Positions 24,815-31,667 of a stretch of DNA of 33,494 bases are shown here, in pieces; the stretch's first letter is position 1, and every line of letters begins with the position of its first letter. Source of the stretch: a virus; the IMG/VR virus record IMGVR_UViG_3300034118_001161, positions 1-33,494 of that record. The stretch is one strand, 5' to 3'. The notes under the pieces were generated by a model. That model had not been told where the DNA came from and did not search any database. It saw nothing but the letters and a program-made list of their open reading frames with translations. A program made the translations under genes and the position numbers.

Positions 24815-25565
24815 GGTCGCAGCATGCTTTGGCGAACTCCGCCGCAATTTGGGGAACGATTGCATTGCCGTAACCGCGCAGGCGCACCACTCGGGCGGGA
24901 ATTTCATGAGCCAACGGGAAAAATGCGGGTTCAGTTGGGATGCGGCGGCTTTTTCCGTCTCTACAGTGAATGCTGCTACTCTCGAAAGCATGTCGTTCCT
25001 TTCCTTCCCATCTTTCCTCCATCGGCTGTTCTCCAGATTGCCAGTGTCTCTGTAGTCCCTGGCTGCCGGAGTTGGCCACCCAGTAGAGTCTCCGTCTGAT
25101 ATGCGGTGCGCCGACGCTGTGTGCGCCCAATACGGCAGACCCGCAGGTGTAACCTTCTTCACCCAAGTCTGTCGATATTCCATCGAGCCAACCTTTGCCA
25201 ATCGCGCTTGCAACCTGCTCCCCAAAGACATATTCAGGGCGGCATTCCTTGATGAGATTGAAGAACACGGGCCAGAGGTGTCGCTCGTCTGCTTGAGCAA
25301 GTCCCCTTCCTGCTGTTGAAAATGGCTGGCAAGGGCAGCTTCCGGTCCACACAGGACGATCTGAGGGCCATCCTGCAAGTTGCAAAGCAAGGCTCCATCC
25401 TCCGATTCCGGCGAAGAAATGGCACTGCGTGTATCCGGCGAGATCGCTTGGGCGCACGTCTGTAATTGATCTTTCGTCAACAACTCCATGCGGGATAAGG
25501 CGTTGCTTGATAAGTTCTCGCAGCCATGCGGCGGTTTTTTTGTCATGTTCATTGTAGTAATTCAT
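24759..25565 (-). CDS. DNA cytosine-5 methyltransferase with FWG C-terminal tag (268 aa)
   Basis: The motifs come in the order of C5 methyltransferases: FAGIGG at 51-56 (motif I), PCQPFS at 78-83 with catalytic Cys79 (motif IV), GEQVAS with Glu116 (motif VI, Gln instead of the common Asn), RRRLYWVA (motif VIII), and GYGNAI at 231-236 (motif X). The target-recognition part is short, as in compact phage enzymes. It methylates cytosine in DNA, probably to protect phage DNA against restriction. ATG 25565 overlaps the helicase stop (ATGA). The final 8 residues FNEEDFWG form a tag shared with other genes. Nearly the whole gene is overlaid by a second open frame. Confidence 0.85.
   Translation of the reverse strand: MNYYNEHDKKTAAWLRELIKQRLIPHGVVDERSITDVRPSDLAGYTQCHFFAGIGGWSLALQLAGWPSDRPVWTGSCPCQPFSTAGRGLAQADERHLWPVFFNLIKECRPEYVFGEQVASAIGKGWLDGISTDLGEEGYTCGSAVLGAHSVGAPHIRRRLYWVANSGSQGLQRHWQSGEQPMEERWEGKERHAFESSSIHCRDGKSRRIPTEPAFFPLAHEIPARVVRLRGYGNAIVPQIAAEFAKACCDLQRSAVLGMSFNEEDFWG
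24788..25552 (-). CDS. Overlapping-frame protein inside the DNA methyltransferase gene (254 aa)
   Basis: A second minus-strand frame is open from ATG 25552 to 24788, covering almost all of the methyltransferase gene. Its sequence has patches I recall in many phage and bacterial overprinted frames of this enzyme class: RLQARLAKVGSMEYRQTWVK, TGWPTPAARDYRD and LNPHFSRWLMKFPPEW. It ends in FNEAQFWG, a tag found on other genes and supplied here by its own repeat copy. A purely accidental frame would not be expected to end in this tag. Function is unknown; it might be a partner or regulator of the methyltransferase. It is cautiously called a gene; a search for conservation of this frame would decide. 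Confidence 0.5.
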   Translation of the reverse strand: MNMTKKPPHGCENLSSNALSRMELLTKDQLQTCAQAISPDTRSAISSPESEDGALLCNLQDGPQIVLCGPEAALASHFQQQEGDLLKQTSDTSGPCSSISSRNAALNMSLGSRLQARLAKVGSMEYRQTWVKKVTPAGLPYWAHTASAHRISDGDSTGWPTPAARDYRDTGNLENSRWRKDGKERNDMLSRVAAFTVETEKAAASQLNPHFSRWLMKFPPEWCACAVTAMQSFPKLRRSSPKHAATFNEAQFWG

Positions 25566-26998
25566 CCCCAAAAATCCTCCTCGTTAAACTCTGGTTCCTC
25601 CACTGGCACAAACTTCAAGGGTTTGCCTTTGCGGTCGCCTTCAAGCAACATCAGGGCGGTGAGTAGCCGCTGCTCCGTGTTGCGCTTTTCTTCTAGCACC
25701 TCGGCCACGACATCGTCCACGGTGTCGGGCACCATCAAACGATAAACTGTGACTACGTCTTTCTGTCCCCGCCGATGGAGACGTGCGATGGTCTGCTCAT
25801 AGCACTCACGCGAGTAAGTAAGGGACATCCACACCATGGTCTGTGAACCGGTTTGGAGATTTAGACCGTGGCCCATGGACATCGGGTGCCCGACCAACAT
25901 TGAGATCTCTTTGCGGTTCCATTGCGAGATCATTTGCATCTGCAATGCTGGTGTTTTTGCATCGGCAAAAAAGCGAGCCTGCGGAAACTTGCGACGGATA
26001 CGGTCTTGCTCGTGTTTGAAATCACAGATCACCAGCAGCGGCCCTTTGGTTTGCTTTGCGATCTTGGCTAGGGCGGCGGTCTTGCAGTCGTGAACCTCGT
26101 GGACTTTTTTCTCGCCGTCGTAGATGGCACCGGAGGTGAACTGCAACAGCTTGCGCACGAGCACAGCGGCGTTGGCTGCGGTGATTTGCACTTCCGACCG
26201 AAGTTCGAGGATCAGTTCTTTCTTGAACTCCTCGTACTGCTCCAAGACGTGTTCCGGCAACTTAACCTCCACGTCCTCGATGTGGCAGTCCGGCAAGTCT
26301 TTGAGCCAGTCGGACGTACGCAGGGTGAGAGTGATGTCGGCAATGCGCTGGTCGATGCGTTCGGCTGCCCCAGGTATCGGTTCCCAGTTGTATTGCTGGT
26401 AATCGGTGGCGGCGAAGTAGGTTTTCTTGAAGTGGTCATAGCTGCGACCAAGGCGTTGCCCGTCGTCGAGCAGGCGCACTTGGGCGAACAGATCGAGGAG
26501 GCTGTTGGGCGCTGGAGTTCCAGTCATCGCGATCCGGTGCTTCACTTGCGGTAGCTCGCGACGAAGCAAGTTGATTCGTTTGCTGGCAGGGTTCTTGGCT
26601 TTGGTGCTCTCGTCGTACACGATCATCTGGTAAGGCACTGTGCCGCCGCGCTTCTCTACCAGCTTCACCAACATCGGGATGGCCTCGTAGTTCACAACAT
26701 ACACATCAGCCTGACCGGCGATGAAGGCGCGACGACCTAGCGGCGTGCGAAGATTGGCGACTTTGAGGTGCTGGAATTGTTCCCATTGCTGCACCTCCAT
26801 CGGCCACGTCAAATTACACACTCGCACCGGGGCGACGACCAGCATGGCCTCGACCTCTAGGTTTTGCTGCAACTGACAAAAGGCGGACAGGATACTAGAA
26901 GACTTACCTATTCCCATGCCTACGAGGGCAAACACGACATCTTGGTTGACGATCTTGTCGATCATCAGTTTTTGAGGCGGTTCGGGTGTAAAATTCAC
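25562..26998 (-). CDS. SNF2-type SF2 helicase with FWG C-terminal tag (478 aa)
   Basis: GMGIGKS at 27-33 is Walker A, YDES at 127-130 is the DEAD-like box, MTGTP at 157-161 is motif III, and QTIARLHRRGQ at 402-412 is motif VI with the arginine finger. Length and order fit the small SNF2 helicases found in phage replication modules. It likely remodels or unwinds DNA or recombination intermediates. The start GTG 26998 makes a GTGA overlap with the upstream stop; a GTG at 27007 adds 3 residues. The last 8 residues are FNEEDFWG, and their coding DNA also supplies a GAGGAGGA tract that may serve as ribosome-binding site for the methyltransferase. Confidence 0.85.
   Translation of the reverse strand: MNFTPEPPQKLMIDKIVNQDVVFALVGMGIGKSSSILSAFCQLQQNLEVEAMLVVAPVRVCNLTWPMEVQQWEQFQHLKVANLRTPLGRRAFIAGQADVYVVNYEAIPMLVKLVEKRGGTVPYQMIVYDESTKAKNPASKRINLLRRELPQVKHRIAMTGTPAPNSLLDLFAQVRLLDDGQRLGRSYDHFKKTYFAATDYQQYNWEPIPGAAERIDQRIADITLTLRTSDWLKDLPDCHIEDVEVKLPEHVLEQYEEFKKELILELRSEVQITAANAAVLVRKLLQFTSGAIYDGEKKVHEVHDCKTAALAKIAKQTKGPLLVICDFKHEQDRIRRKFPQARFFADAKTPALQMQMISQWNRKEISMLVGHPMSMGHGLNLQTGSQTMVWMSLTYSRECYEQTIARLHRRGQKDVVTVYRLMVPDTVDDVVAEVLEEKRNTEQRLLTALMLLEGDRKGKPLKFVPVEEPEFNEEDFWG
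25563..25590 (-). repeat. FWG-tag repeat at the helicase/methyltransferase junction
   Basis: This copy is nearly identical to the unit at 24785-24757 (TTTAACGA-GA-GA, then TTTTTGGGGATGA). It encodes FNEEDFWG at the end of the helicase and contains the ATG of the next gene. Confidence 0.8.
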
Positions 26999-27312
26999 GC
27001 CCTCCACCCCTCCACCGTGCGATACTCAATAGGACGACCGGCAAGCTGCGCTGCACGAACACCAAACTCCATGCCGCGACTGATGCCGCAGTCGGTGTAC
27101 ACGACGGTCTTGTCCGCTTTCCACGCCAGTCCTGCCGCGATGCCCATGGCACGGTCGGTCGGGTCTTCGTCGTCAAGGACTTGGGTGTAGAGCAGGTGGC
27201 TCACCATCGGCGCTTCGCCGCGCAACAGCGAGTCGCGCATGGCGGCACGGGCGTAGCGGATATTGCGTTGCAGGTTGCCTGCGTAGGGCGATTCGAGGAT
27301 TACGGTGGTCAT
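26995..27312 (-). CDS. DUF7768-type phage protein (105 aa)
   Basis: The start VILESPYAGNLQRNIRYARAAM, with LDDEDPTDRAMGIAAGLAW and VVYTDCGISRGM later, matches the DUF7768 family of phage proteins. The Rossmann-like fold is similar to nucleoside 2-deoxyribosyltransferase relatives (SPY near the N-terminus and an acidic loop), so a nucleotide-related role is plausible but unproved. The stop overlaps the helicase start; ATG 27312 follows the upstream stop by one base. Confidence 0.65.
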   Translation of the reverse strand: MTTVILESPYAGNLQRNIRYARAAMRDSLLRGEAPMVSHLLYTQVLDDEDPTDRAMGIAAGLAWKADKTVVYTDCGISRGMEFGVRAAQLAGRPIEYRTVEGWRA

Positions 27313-27313
27313 G

Positions 27314-27760
27314 TCAGAAAGGGTCTCCTTCATTATCTGCTGCGTGCTGTCGTGCGCCGATCTTCGCATCAACGAACCGTTGCCGACGTTCCGCGTGCTC
27401 TTTCTCCACGTTCTCCGTGCATGTGAGCACCTGGATGTTGTCCTCCTCGTAGCCACGGGTGCTGTCCTTGCGGTCGATGTGCAGACAGAATCGCTCCTTA
27501 CCCTTCTCGTCCATGTAGCAGGTCGGCAGGATGGCGGCTTTGAACTGATCGAAGGTCAAGGTGAAGGCGATCTTGCGCTTGCGAGCGGATGCCCGGAGGT
27601 TGTCGAAGGCACAGTGAACGGGGTTGTTCAAACGCCATTGCTGCTTGGCGTGGGAACCGCAGAGCTGCGTGGAGGTAGGATGGTCGGACAGGTTGCGCGG
27701 CACACCTTTGCACCGGCTGACGGGGCAGCGACCAGGGATTTTGATTTTGCGCAGTTTCAT
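27314..27760 (-). CDS. HNH-like endonuclease with N-terminal zinc site (148 aa)
   Basis: The first 40 residues have Cys12, Cys17, Cys34 and His37, a likely zinc site. The C-terminal half has HIDRKDSTRGYEEDNIQV (residues 94-111), which matches the HNH core of the His-x-Asp-x-x-Asp-x-x-x-Gly-Tyr-x-x-x-Asn type. Such proteins nick or cut DNA and are frequent as free-standing phage genes. It starts inside an ATGA overlap with the VRR-NUC gene. It could be a homing endonuclease or a packaging nuclease; the position in the replication module rather than near terL favours neither. Confidence 0.65.
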   Translation of the reverse strand: MKLRKIKIPGRCPVSRCKGVPRNLSDHPTSTQLCGSHAKQQWRLNNPVHCAFDNLRASARKRKIAFTLTFDQFKAAILPTCYMDEKGKERFCLHIDRKDSTRGYEEDNIQVLTCTENVEKEHAERRQRFVDAKIGARQHAADNEGDPF

Positions 27761-28065
27761 CCCCAGAACCCCCTAGGGCTTATCAAGCCATCCACGAAGT
27801 CTTTGCCGTCCGACACGTTGTCGCACCAGCCTGTGTTGGCACCCACCTTCGCCAGCAGTTCCATTTCTGCTTCCTGTGCCTTGGTCGGCTTGCACCCACC
27901 GCGCTTGATCTCCAAAAAGCCGACCACCCCGCCCGGCGCAATGATCAGACGGTCAGGCACCGAACGGTTGTTGGGTGAGACGAACTTGCGGACGTAGCAG
28001 CCTTTCAACTTGGCGTAGTCGCAGATTTTTTTCTCGATCTCCTTTTCGAGGGGTGGGGGTTTCAT
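27757..28065 (-). CDS. VRR-NUC nuclease with C-terminal FWG (102 aa)
   Basis: Pro37-Asp38, Glu52-Ile-Lys54 and Gln64 make the PD-(D/E)xK catalytic set in the compact VRR-NUC arrangement (PDRLI, FLEIK, PTKAQ). Phage VRR-NUC proteins act as structure-specific or resolvase-like nucleases, and stand next to SNF2 helicases as here. ATG 28065 overlaps the stop of the small membrane gene (ATGA). The tail SPRGFWG has the FWG ending, but not the FNE part. Its DNA (TTCTGGGGATGA) again contains the start codon of the next gene. Confidence 0.8.
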   Translation of the reverse strand: MKPPPLEKEIEKKICDYAKLKGCYVRKFVSPNNRSVPDRLIIAPGGVVGFLEIKRGGCKPTKAQEAEMELLAKVGANTGWCDNVSDGKDFVDGLISPRGFWG

Positions 28066-28151
28066 AAGTCGTGGTCTCCATAAATTACCCAATGGATGGT
28101 CAGAAGAACCAATCCAGAGAAGACGAGGATGAAAGGAAGGTGCTCACTCAT
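28062..28151 (-). CDS. Small membrane peptide (29 aa)
   Basis: A short gene found between coupled neighbours. The ATG at 28151 follows an excellent Shine-Dalgarno tract AGGAGAAGGAA and overlaps the upstream stop (ATGA). The stop overlaps the VRR-NUC start (ATGA). The product has one hydrophobic segment, LPFILVFSGLVLLTIHWVIY (residues 5-24), flanked by short polar ends. It fits a single-pass membrane peptide, possibly a holin-like or regulatory peptide; no activity can be assigned. Confidence 0.6.
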   Translation of the reverse strand: MSEHLPFILVFSGLVLLTIHWVIYGDHDL

Positions 28152-28294
28152 TTCCTTCTCCTCTTTTTGATTTTGTTGGCGTGATATTGCATCCGGCATG
28201 GCGGGCACATTAGAAAGTCGGCTTCGTCTGTGTGCAACTTGAATGTTCTGCCGCACCGACAAATGCGACCTCGGGTGTGTGGTGTTTCGGACAT
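28148..28294 (-). CDS. Small zinc-ribbon protein (48 aa)
   Basis: The protein has Cys12-x-Cys14 and Cys30-x-x-Cys33, a typical four-Cys zinc site, between a short polar N-terminus and a strongly basic C-terminus (KIKKRRRK). It starts 5 bases after the DNA polymerase stop, and its own stop overlaps the next ATG. Codons for the basic tail also form the Shine-Dalgarno site of the next gene. Basic tail plus zinc ribbon suggests nucleic acid binding. No family is recognised. Confidence 0.65.
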   Translation of the reverse strand: MSETPHTRGRICRCGRTFKLHTDEADFLMCPPCRMQYHANKIKKRRRK

Positions 28295-28299
28295 GGTGG

Positions 28300-30348
28300 T
28301 TACTTGGTGTAGTAGGGTTGAACTTTACCATCGGCTGCCACGGGCAGACCTTTCGTCCACTCAGGCACATTGGTCATGTGTCCAACCAATTCTTCGATGG
28401 ACTGGCTTTCACGAGTGTAGGTGAGAATCTGGTCATGGATCAGCGAGCACACCTCGTAGCCCGCTGCCTCTGATTTGATGATGCCGTTGTTGAGCAGGTC
28501 AGCGCCGACCCCTTCGCAGAAATTCTGGAGCAAAAGACCTCCGTATAGACCGCATCGACCCCAGATAGTTTTGCCGCGAATCTGCCCCCAGTAGGTGAGA
28601 GATTGACGAGTTTTGATCTTGCCGCTTTCCCACGTCTCAATCTCTCCGGTCTTCTTGTTCCGACTGACGGTCTCCTCAATTTTGGGATCGCGGTAGGCGA
28701 GACGACGACCTGACGGCAGTTTGGCGAACAGATACTTGGTTCCCGCCGTTACCGCGCAAAAGAACTCGACTTTGCCCGCCTGATGGCGGGAACCAAAATT
28801 ACTCACGGCGGCTTTGGCCGCACGATCATAGGCGTGCCAGACTTTGACGATGTTCGGATTAGCTTCTCGCCATTGCTCGACCACCTCCTCCAACTCTTCC
28901 TCCTTCACCCCCATGTCGAGAGCACCCATGTCTTTGAGAGCTTCCACTCCGCCCTGGTATTGAAGTGCCAAACTTGCGACCTTACCCTTCTGTCGGTCTG
29001 GGTGATGTTTGCCGTGCTCTTTGGCGTAGTCTAGCATCTCCTGCAAAGGCATCCCAGACATGCGGCATGCGGTCGCCTCGTAAATCTTGCCGTGAGTGCG
29101 GAACACTTCAAGCGTCCACTCCTCGTTCGCCAACCATGCCGCGATACGGGCTTCGATACTGCTGAAGTCCACGTCGAAGATCGGCCCAGCTTCGTCGTGA
29201 ATGAAGTGACGGATGCACGAGCCGATGACCTCCAGCAGAGGTCCGTAGAATATTTCGATGTGTGCCTCGCTCGCTCCCGCCATGATGTCGGCGTAGGCGG
29301 CGTCGGTGTTTTTGATCGTGGGGCGTTTGAAGTTCTGCGGCTGAACCAGTCTGCCGGATGCACGACCCGGACCTGCGCCGTAGAATTGAATGGTGCCGCG
29401 CACCCGGCTGTCAGCACACGCACACTCGATCATTGCTTTCACCTTCTTGATGCTGGCAAAGCTGAGAGACTTTTTGATGGTGAGCACGCGACCAACCGTC
29501 GTGGTGGGGTCAAAGGCTTCATCCTCCAACTGTTCGTCCAGTGTGTCGGCGCGGAGGTTGTCGCCCTCATACCCGTGCTCCTTGAGCCACTTCAACAGCA
29601 CGTCACGTTGGGTCGGGTTGAAGCCGGTGAGTTCACGGAACTCCTCGGTCATGCGAGCCTCGTTGGCTTCGATCAGCGTTTGAGCGTGACGCAGGGCGGG
29701 CAGGTTGACCGGCAGACCACGGGAGTTGATGGCGAGGTCAGCCTGGAACGCTGCCAGCGTGTTGCCGGTCAGCTCGAAGTGCTTGAGAGTTTTGTGGATT
29801 CCCTGCTCCGCACGAACGTCTTGGATACAGTAATTGCAGAATGCAATAAAGTCGTCCTGTCGGTCAATGGGTTGAATGAACTTGCCGGAGGCTTTCTGCG
29901 GGATGGAGAACTTGCGGATCAGTGCTTTGCCTTTGCTGTCCTTCTGTTGCAGCAAGCCCAGCGTCTCGGCAGCTTTCTCCAGGGATGGCGGGATGGCAGC
30001 GCGGCGGGACATGGCGGCGGTGCAGCGCCAGCGGCGGTAGTCGATCTTGAACCAACGGTTGTTCGGGCAGTGGTTGGTGATCGCCTGCTCGAAGTAGGCG
30101 TTATGCGCGTACACCGGAGCATCGTTGCGGTTCATCTCGGCAATCAGTTCGTCCACCCCTGGCGACGACCGGCACACGGACATGTCGTCGAACTCGAACT
30201 TGGGATTCACCCACAGCAGCGGACCCTCGCCGTCGCGAGCTATGGCTGCGCACAGGATCTCAGTGGACGGGTCTTCCGCGTACCGAAAAGCGCCTGTGCG
30301 CTTGATGTCCGCCGTTGAGCGTGTCTCGAAATCCAGATGAAAATTCAT
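28300..30348 (-). CDS. polA: Family A DNA polymerase (682 aa)
   Basis: The N-terminus starts with HLDFETR, the DxE motif of a 3'-5' exonuclease (Asp6, Glu8). The polymerase part has motif A at Asp394 (VDFSSIEAR), motif B near residues 449-465 (RQKGKVASLALQYQGG) and motif C at 638-640, HDQ. Motif C is usually HDE; here the catalytic Asp639 is kept but Glu is replaced by Gln. The enzyme copies phage DNA. It stands in the order DUF2815, Pol A, VRR-NUC, SNF2 known for Enc34-like replication modules. It begins about 110 bases after a tRNA-like element. Confidence 0.85.
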   Translation of the reverse strand: MNFHLDFETRSTADIKRTGAFRYAEDPSTEILCAAIARDGEGPLLWVNPKFEFDDMSVCRSSPGVDELIAEMNRNDAPVYAHNAYFEQAITNHCPNNRWFKIDYRRWRCTAAMSRRAAIPPSLEKAAETLGLLQQKDSKGKALIRKFSIPQKASGKFIQPIDRQDDFIAFCNYCIQDVRAEQGIHKTLKHFELTGNTLAAFQADLAINSRGLPVNLPALRHAQTLIEANEARMTEEFRELTGFNPTQRDVLLKWLKEHGYEGDNLRADTLDEQLEDEAFDPTTTVGRVLTIKKSLSFASIKKVKAMIECACADSRVRGTIQFYGAGPGRASGRLVQPQNFKRPTIKNTDAAYADIMAGASEAHIEIFYGPLLEVIGSCIRHFIHDEAGPIFDVDFSSIEARIAAWLANEEWTLEVFRTHGKIYEATACRMSGMPLQEMLDYAKEHGKHHPDRQKGKVASLALQYQGGVEALKDMGALDMGVKEEELEEVVEQWREANPNIVKVWHAYDRAAKAAVSNFGSRHQAGKVEFFCAVTAGTKYLFAKLPSGRRLAYRDPKIEETVSRNKKTGEIETWESGKIKTRQSLTYWGQIRGKTIWGRCGLYGGLLLQNFCEGVGADLLNNGIIKSEAAGYEVCSLIHDQILTYTRESQSIEELVGHMTNVPEWTKGLPVAADGKVQPYYTK

Positions 30349-30455
30349 AGTGCGGAAAAAGGTGCCAGCGCCAAGGATACCAAGCAGGCTGGCGGCTACT
30401 CCAATAGAAGGGTAAAGAGAAAACCCTCGGTTGCGACTCTCTTGGCTTATCGGAT
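30349..30455. other. Gap between tRNA-like element and polymerase
   Basis: About 107 bases hold no supported gene. An open frame runs into the polymerase start but has no usable start codon. No clear promoter, terminator or Shine-Dalgarno site is seen. Confidence 0.6.
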
Positions 30456-30569
30456 TGGTGACTCAAGTAGGACTCGAACCTACGGTCTAGGGTTTTACGG
30501 ATTGCTCCGCGTGTATGAGCCTAGCTTGGAATGCACTCCAATGCGTGCCGCCTTCCACGCTTTTGAGTC
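30456..30569 (-). tRNA. Atypical tRNA-like element (114 nt with encoded CCA)
   Basis: The 7-base acceptor arm GACTCAA (30569-30563) is fully complementary to TTGAGTC (30466-30460), followed by A and CCA. The T arm has the 5-bp stem GTAGG/CCTAC around TTCGAGT. A class II-like D arm (GCG, 12-base loop, CGC, A) follows the acceptor. The next hairpin, TTGGA-GTGCAT-TCCAA, is in the anticodon position, but its loop has 6 bases. The stretch between it and the T arm is about 42 bases, closed by CTAGG/CCTAG and holding a GCGGA-GCAA-TCCGT tetraloop hairpin. If real it resembles a Leu/Ser-type tRNA with oversized variable arm. An alternative is a CTAGG-CTCATA anticodon arm with inserted bases. No isotype is claimed. 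Confidence 0.5.
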
Positions 30570-30576
30570 GAATTGG

Positions 30577-30819
30577 TCAGCAACCCCACCGTTTACGCGC
30601 AGCCTTGCCGCGTTCGCCGGTCCACCCGCTGGAGCGAGCGCAGAAGCTAGCCTTTCGGCCTTTGTCCGCGTCGGTCTTGGGGCTTGGTGCTGGCGGCTTC
30701 AGGTTGGAGCCGGTAGCCGCGTTGTATTTTGCACGACCCTTGGCGGTGAGTCCTGCACCTTTGGACACAGGCAGCTTTTCGCCTCGTCCGACACTGAGAT
30801 TTGGTTTCTTGTCTGGCAT
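30577..30819 (-). CDS. DUF6321-type phage protein (80 aa)
   Basis: The sequence SKGAGLTAKGRAKYNAATGS, then NLKPPAPSPKT and KGRKASFCARSSG, with a final basic tail, matches the DUF6321 family of small basic phage proteins. ATG 30819 starts the match precisely; the longer frame upstream is not needed. Its stop lies 7 bases before the tRNA-like element, so both would be on one transcript. The high Lys/Arg content and single Cys suggest nucleic acid contact; function is not known to me. Confidence 0.75.
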   Translation of the reverse strand: MPDKKPNLSVGRGEKLPVSKGAGLTAKGRAKYNAATGSNLKPPAPSPKTDADKGRKASFCARSSGWTGERGKAARKRWGC

Positions 30820-30839
30820 GATGTTTGGGTGTTGGCGAG

Positions 30840-30950
30840 CTACCACATTGTCAGCAGGTTGCTCAGTCTCCGTTCGGAAGGTGGAGTCTTTAGTTCTTGG
30901 ATTGGGTACCAAGCGATCAAGACGATATAGCCACCTCCAAAATTCTTCAC
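30840..30950 (-). CDS. Possible 36-residue gene after the DUF2815 gene
   Basis: A GTG at 30950 overlaps the upstream stop (GTGA), the same coupling used elsewhere in this operon. The product begins VKNFGGGYIVLIAWYP and has no recognised motif. A GGAGG tract lies inside the frame and could instead serve a TTG start 9 residues later. Support is weak, since this rests only on the overlap. Confidence 0.25.
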   Translation of the reverse strand: MKNFGGGYIVLIAWYPIQELKTPPSERRLSNLLTMW

Positions 30951-31579
30951 ATGTCGTCGATGCTAAGATCGGCGGCAGGTTTCTTCGCAGCCGGTTTGGT
31001 GGCTGGCGCGGGTGCGCTCTCGGACTCGTCGTCCAGATCAATACCGGCAAACTCGGACTCGGCGTCCACCGGGGCAGCGCCGAAGGGTTCGCCGTCAGCA
31101 TGGAAGATGACCACACGCAGCTCGGCGTTGATGCGCTTGCCGAACTTGTTGTCCATGGCCCAGAGGCGCACAGAAGCGTGGACGTAGCAACCAGCGTAGG
31201 GCTTGCCGTCCTCGGGAGACAGAGGCTCGAACGCCTTGTTGACCACACGAGGTTTGCGGTCCTGCTTGGAACTGGCGGAGAGGAACATGACGTTGTCGCC
31301 ATAGCCGTCGCTGCCGTCGCGCTCGGAACCGTCGCGAAGGCAAGGTTTGATACCGCCCGGAGGCTTGCCTTTCCACTTTTCTTTCTTGAGGGCGTCGATG
31401 CGGGCCTCGACAGCTTTGATGGTTTCAGCGTTGGTCTTCTTGTCGAGGATGAAGTTGGCGCTGTAAAACGGATCGCCGCCTTCGTCGCCAAAAGGGGCAG
31501 GTTTGAAGATTTTCGGGTAGGACAGTCTGACGTTTTTCAGCAGAACGATGTTCGGATCGGCGGTGTTGGCTTGGCTCAT
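30947..31579 (-). CDS. DUF2815 single-stranded DNA-binding protein (210 aa)
   Basis: NVRLSYPKIFKPAPF and GDPFYSANFILDKK match the DUF2815/Enc34-type ssDNA-binding family, which has an OB fold. The core covers about residues 10-160. A disordered acidic/Ala/Pro/Lys-rich tail follows and ends in DLSIDDM, like the acidic tails of other phage ssDNA-binding proteins, which recruit partners. ATG 31579 gives a complete domain; longer in-frame starts run back into the gap. Near its tail EFAGIDLDDE resembles the C-terminus of the DUF2800 nuclease. It should coat ssDNA during replication. Confidence 0.8.
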   Translation of the reverse strand: MSQANTADPNIVLLKNVRLSYPKIFKPAPFGDEGGDPFYSANFILDKKTNAETIKAVEARIDALKKEKWKGKPPGGIKPCLRDGSERDGSDGYGDNVMFLSASSKQDRKPRVVNKAFEPLSPEDGKPYAGCYVHASVRLWAMDNKFGKRINAELRVVIFHADGEPFGAAPVDAESEFAGIDLDDESESAPAPATKPAAKKPAADLSIDDM

Positions 31580-31667
31580 GTTCGTGGTCTCGGTTTGTGT
31601 GTGTGTGTGTTTCTCGGGTCGCCGCGTTGTGCGGTAGAGGCTGAATATCCACAGAGGATTCTGCGGG
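31580..31667 (-). promoter_or_regulatory. Leader with CA repeat before the DUF2815 gene
   Basis: This 88-base gap is one of the few breaks in the minus-strand operon. It contains a CA dinucleotide run about 31 to 17 bases before the ATG and a weak promoter-like pair: TTGACC at 31671-31666 and TATTCA at 31647-31642, 18 bases apart. The first box is the same as that of the Dps-like gene. A separate promoter for an abundant ssDNA-binding protein would make sense, but the -10 match is poor. Confidence 0.3.

Noticed and set aside
29092-30318. 408-codon plus-strand frame opposite Pol A
   Set aside because: It mirrors the polymerase codons; no motif or start signal supports it.
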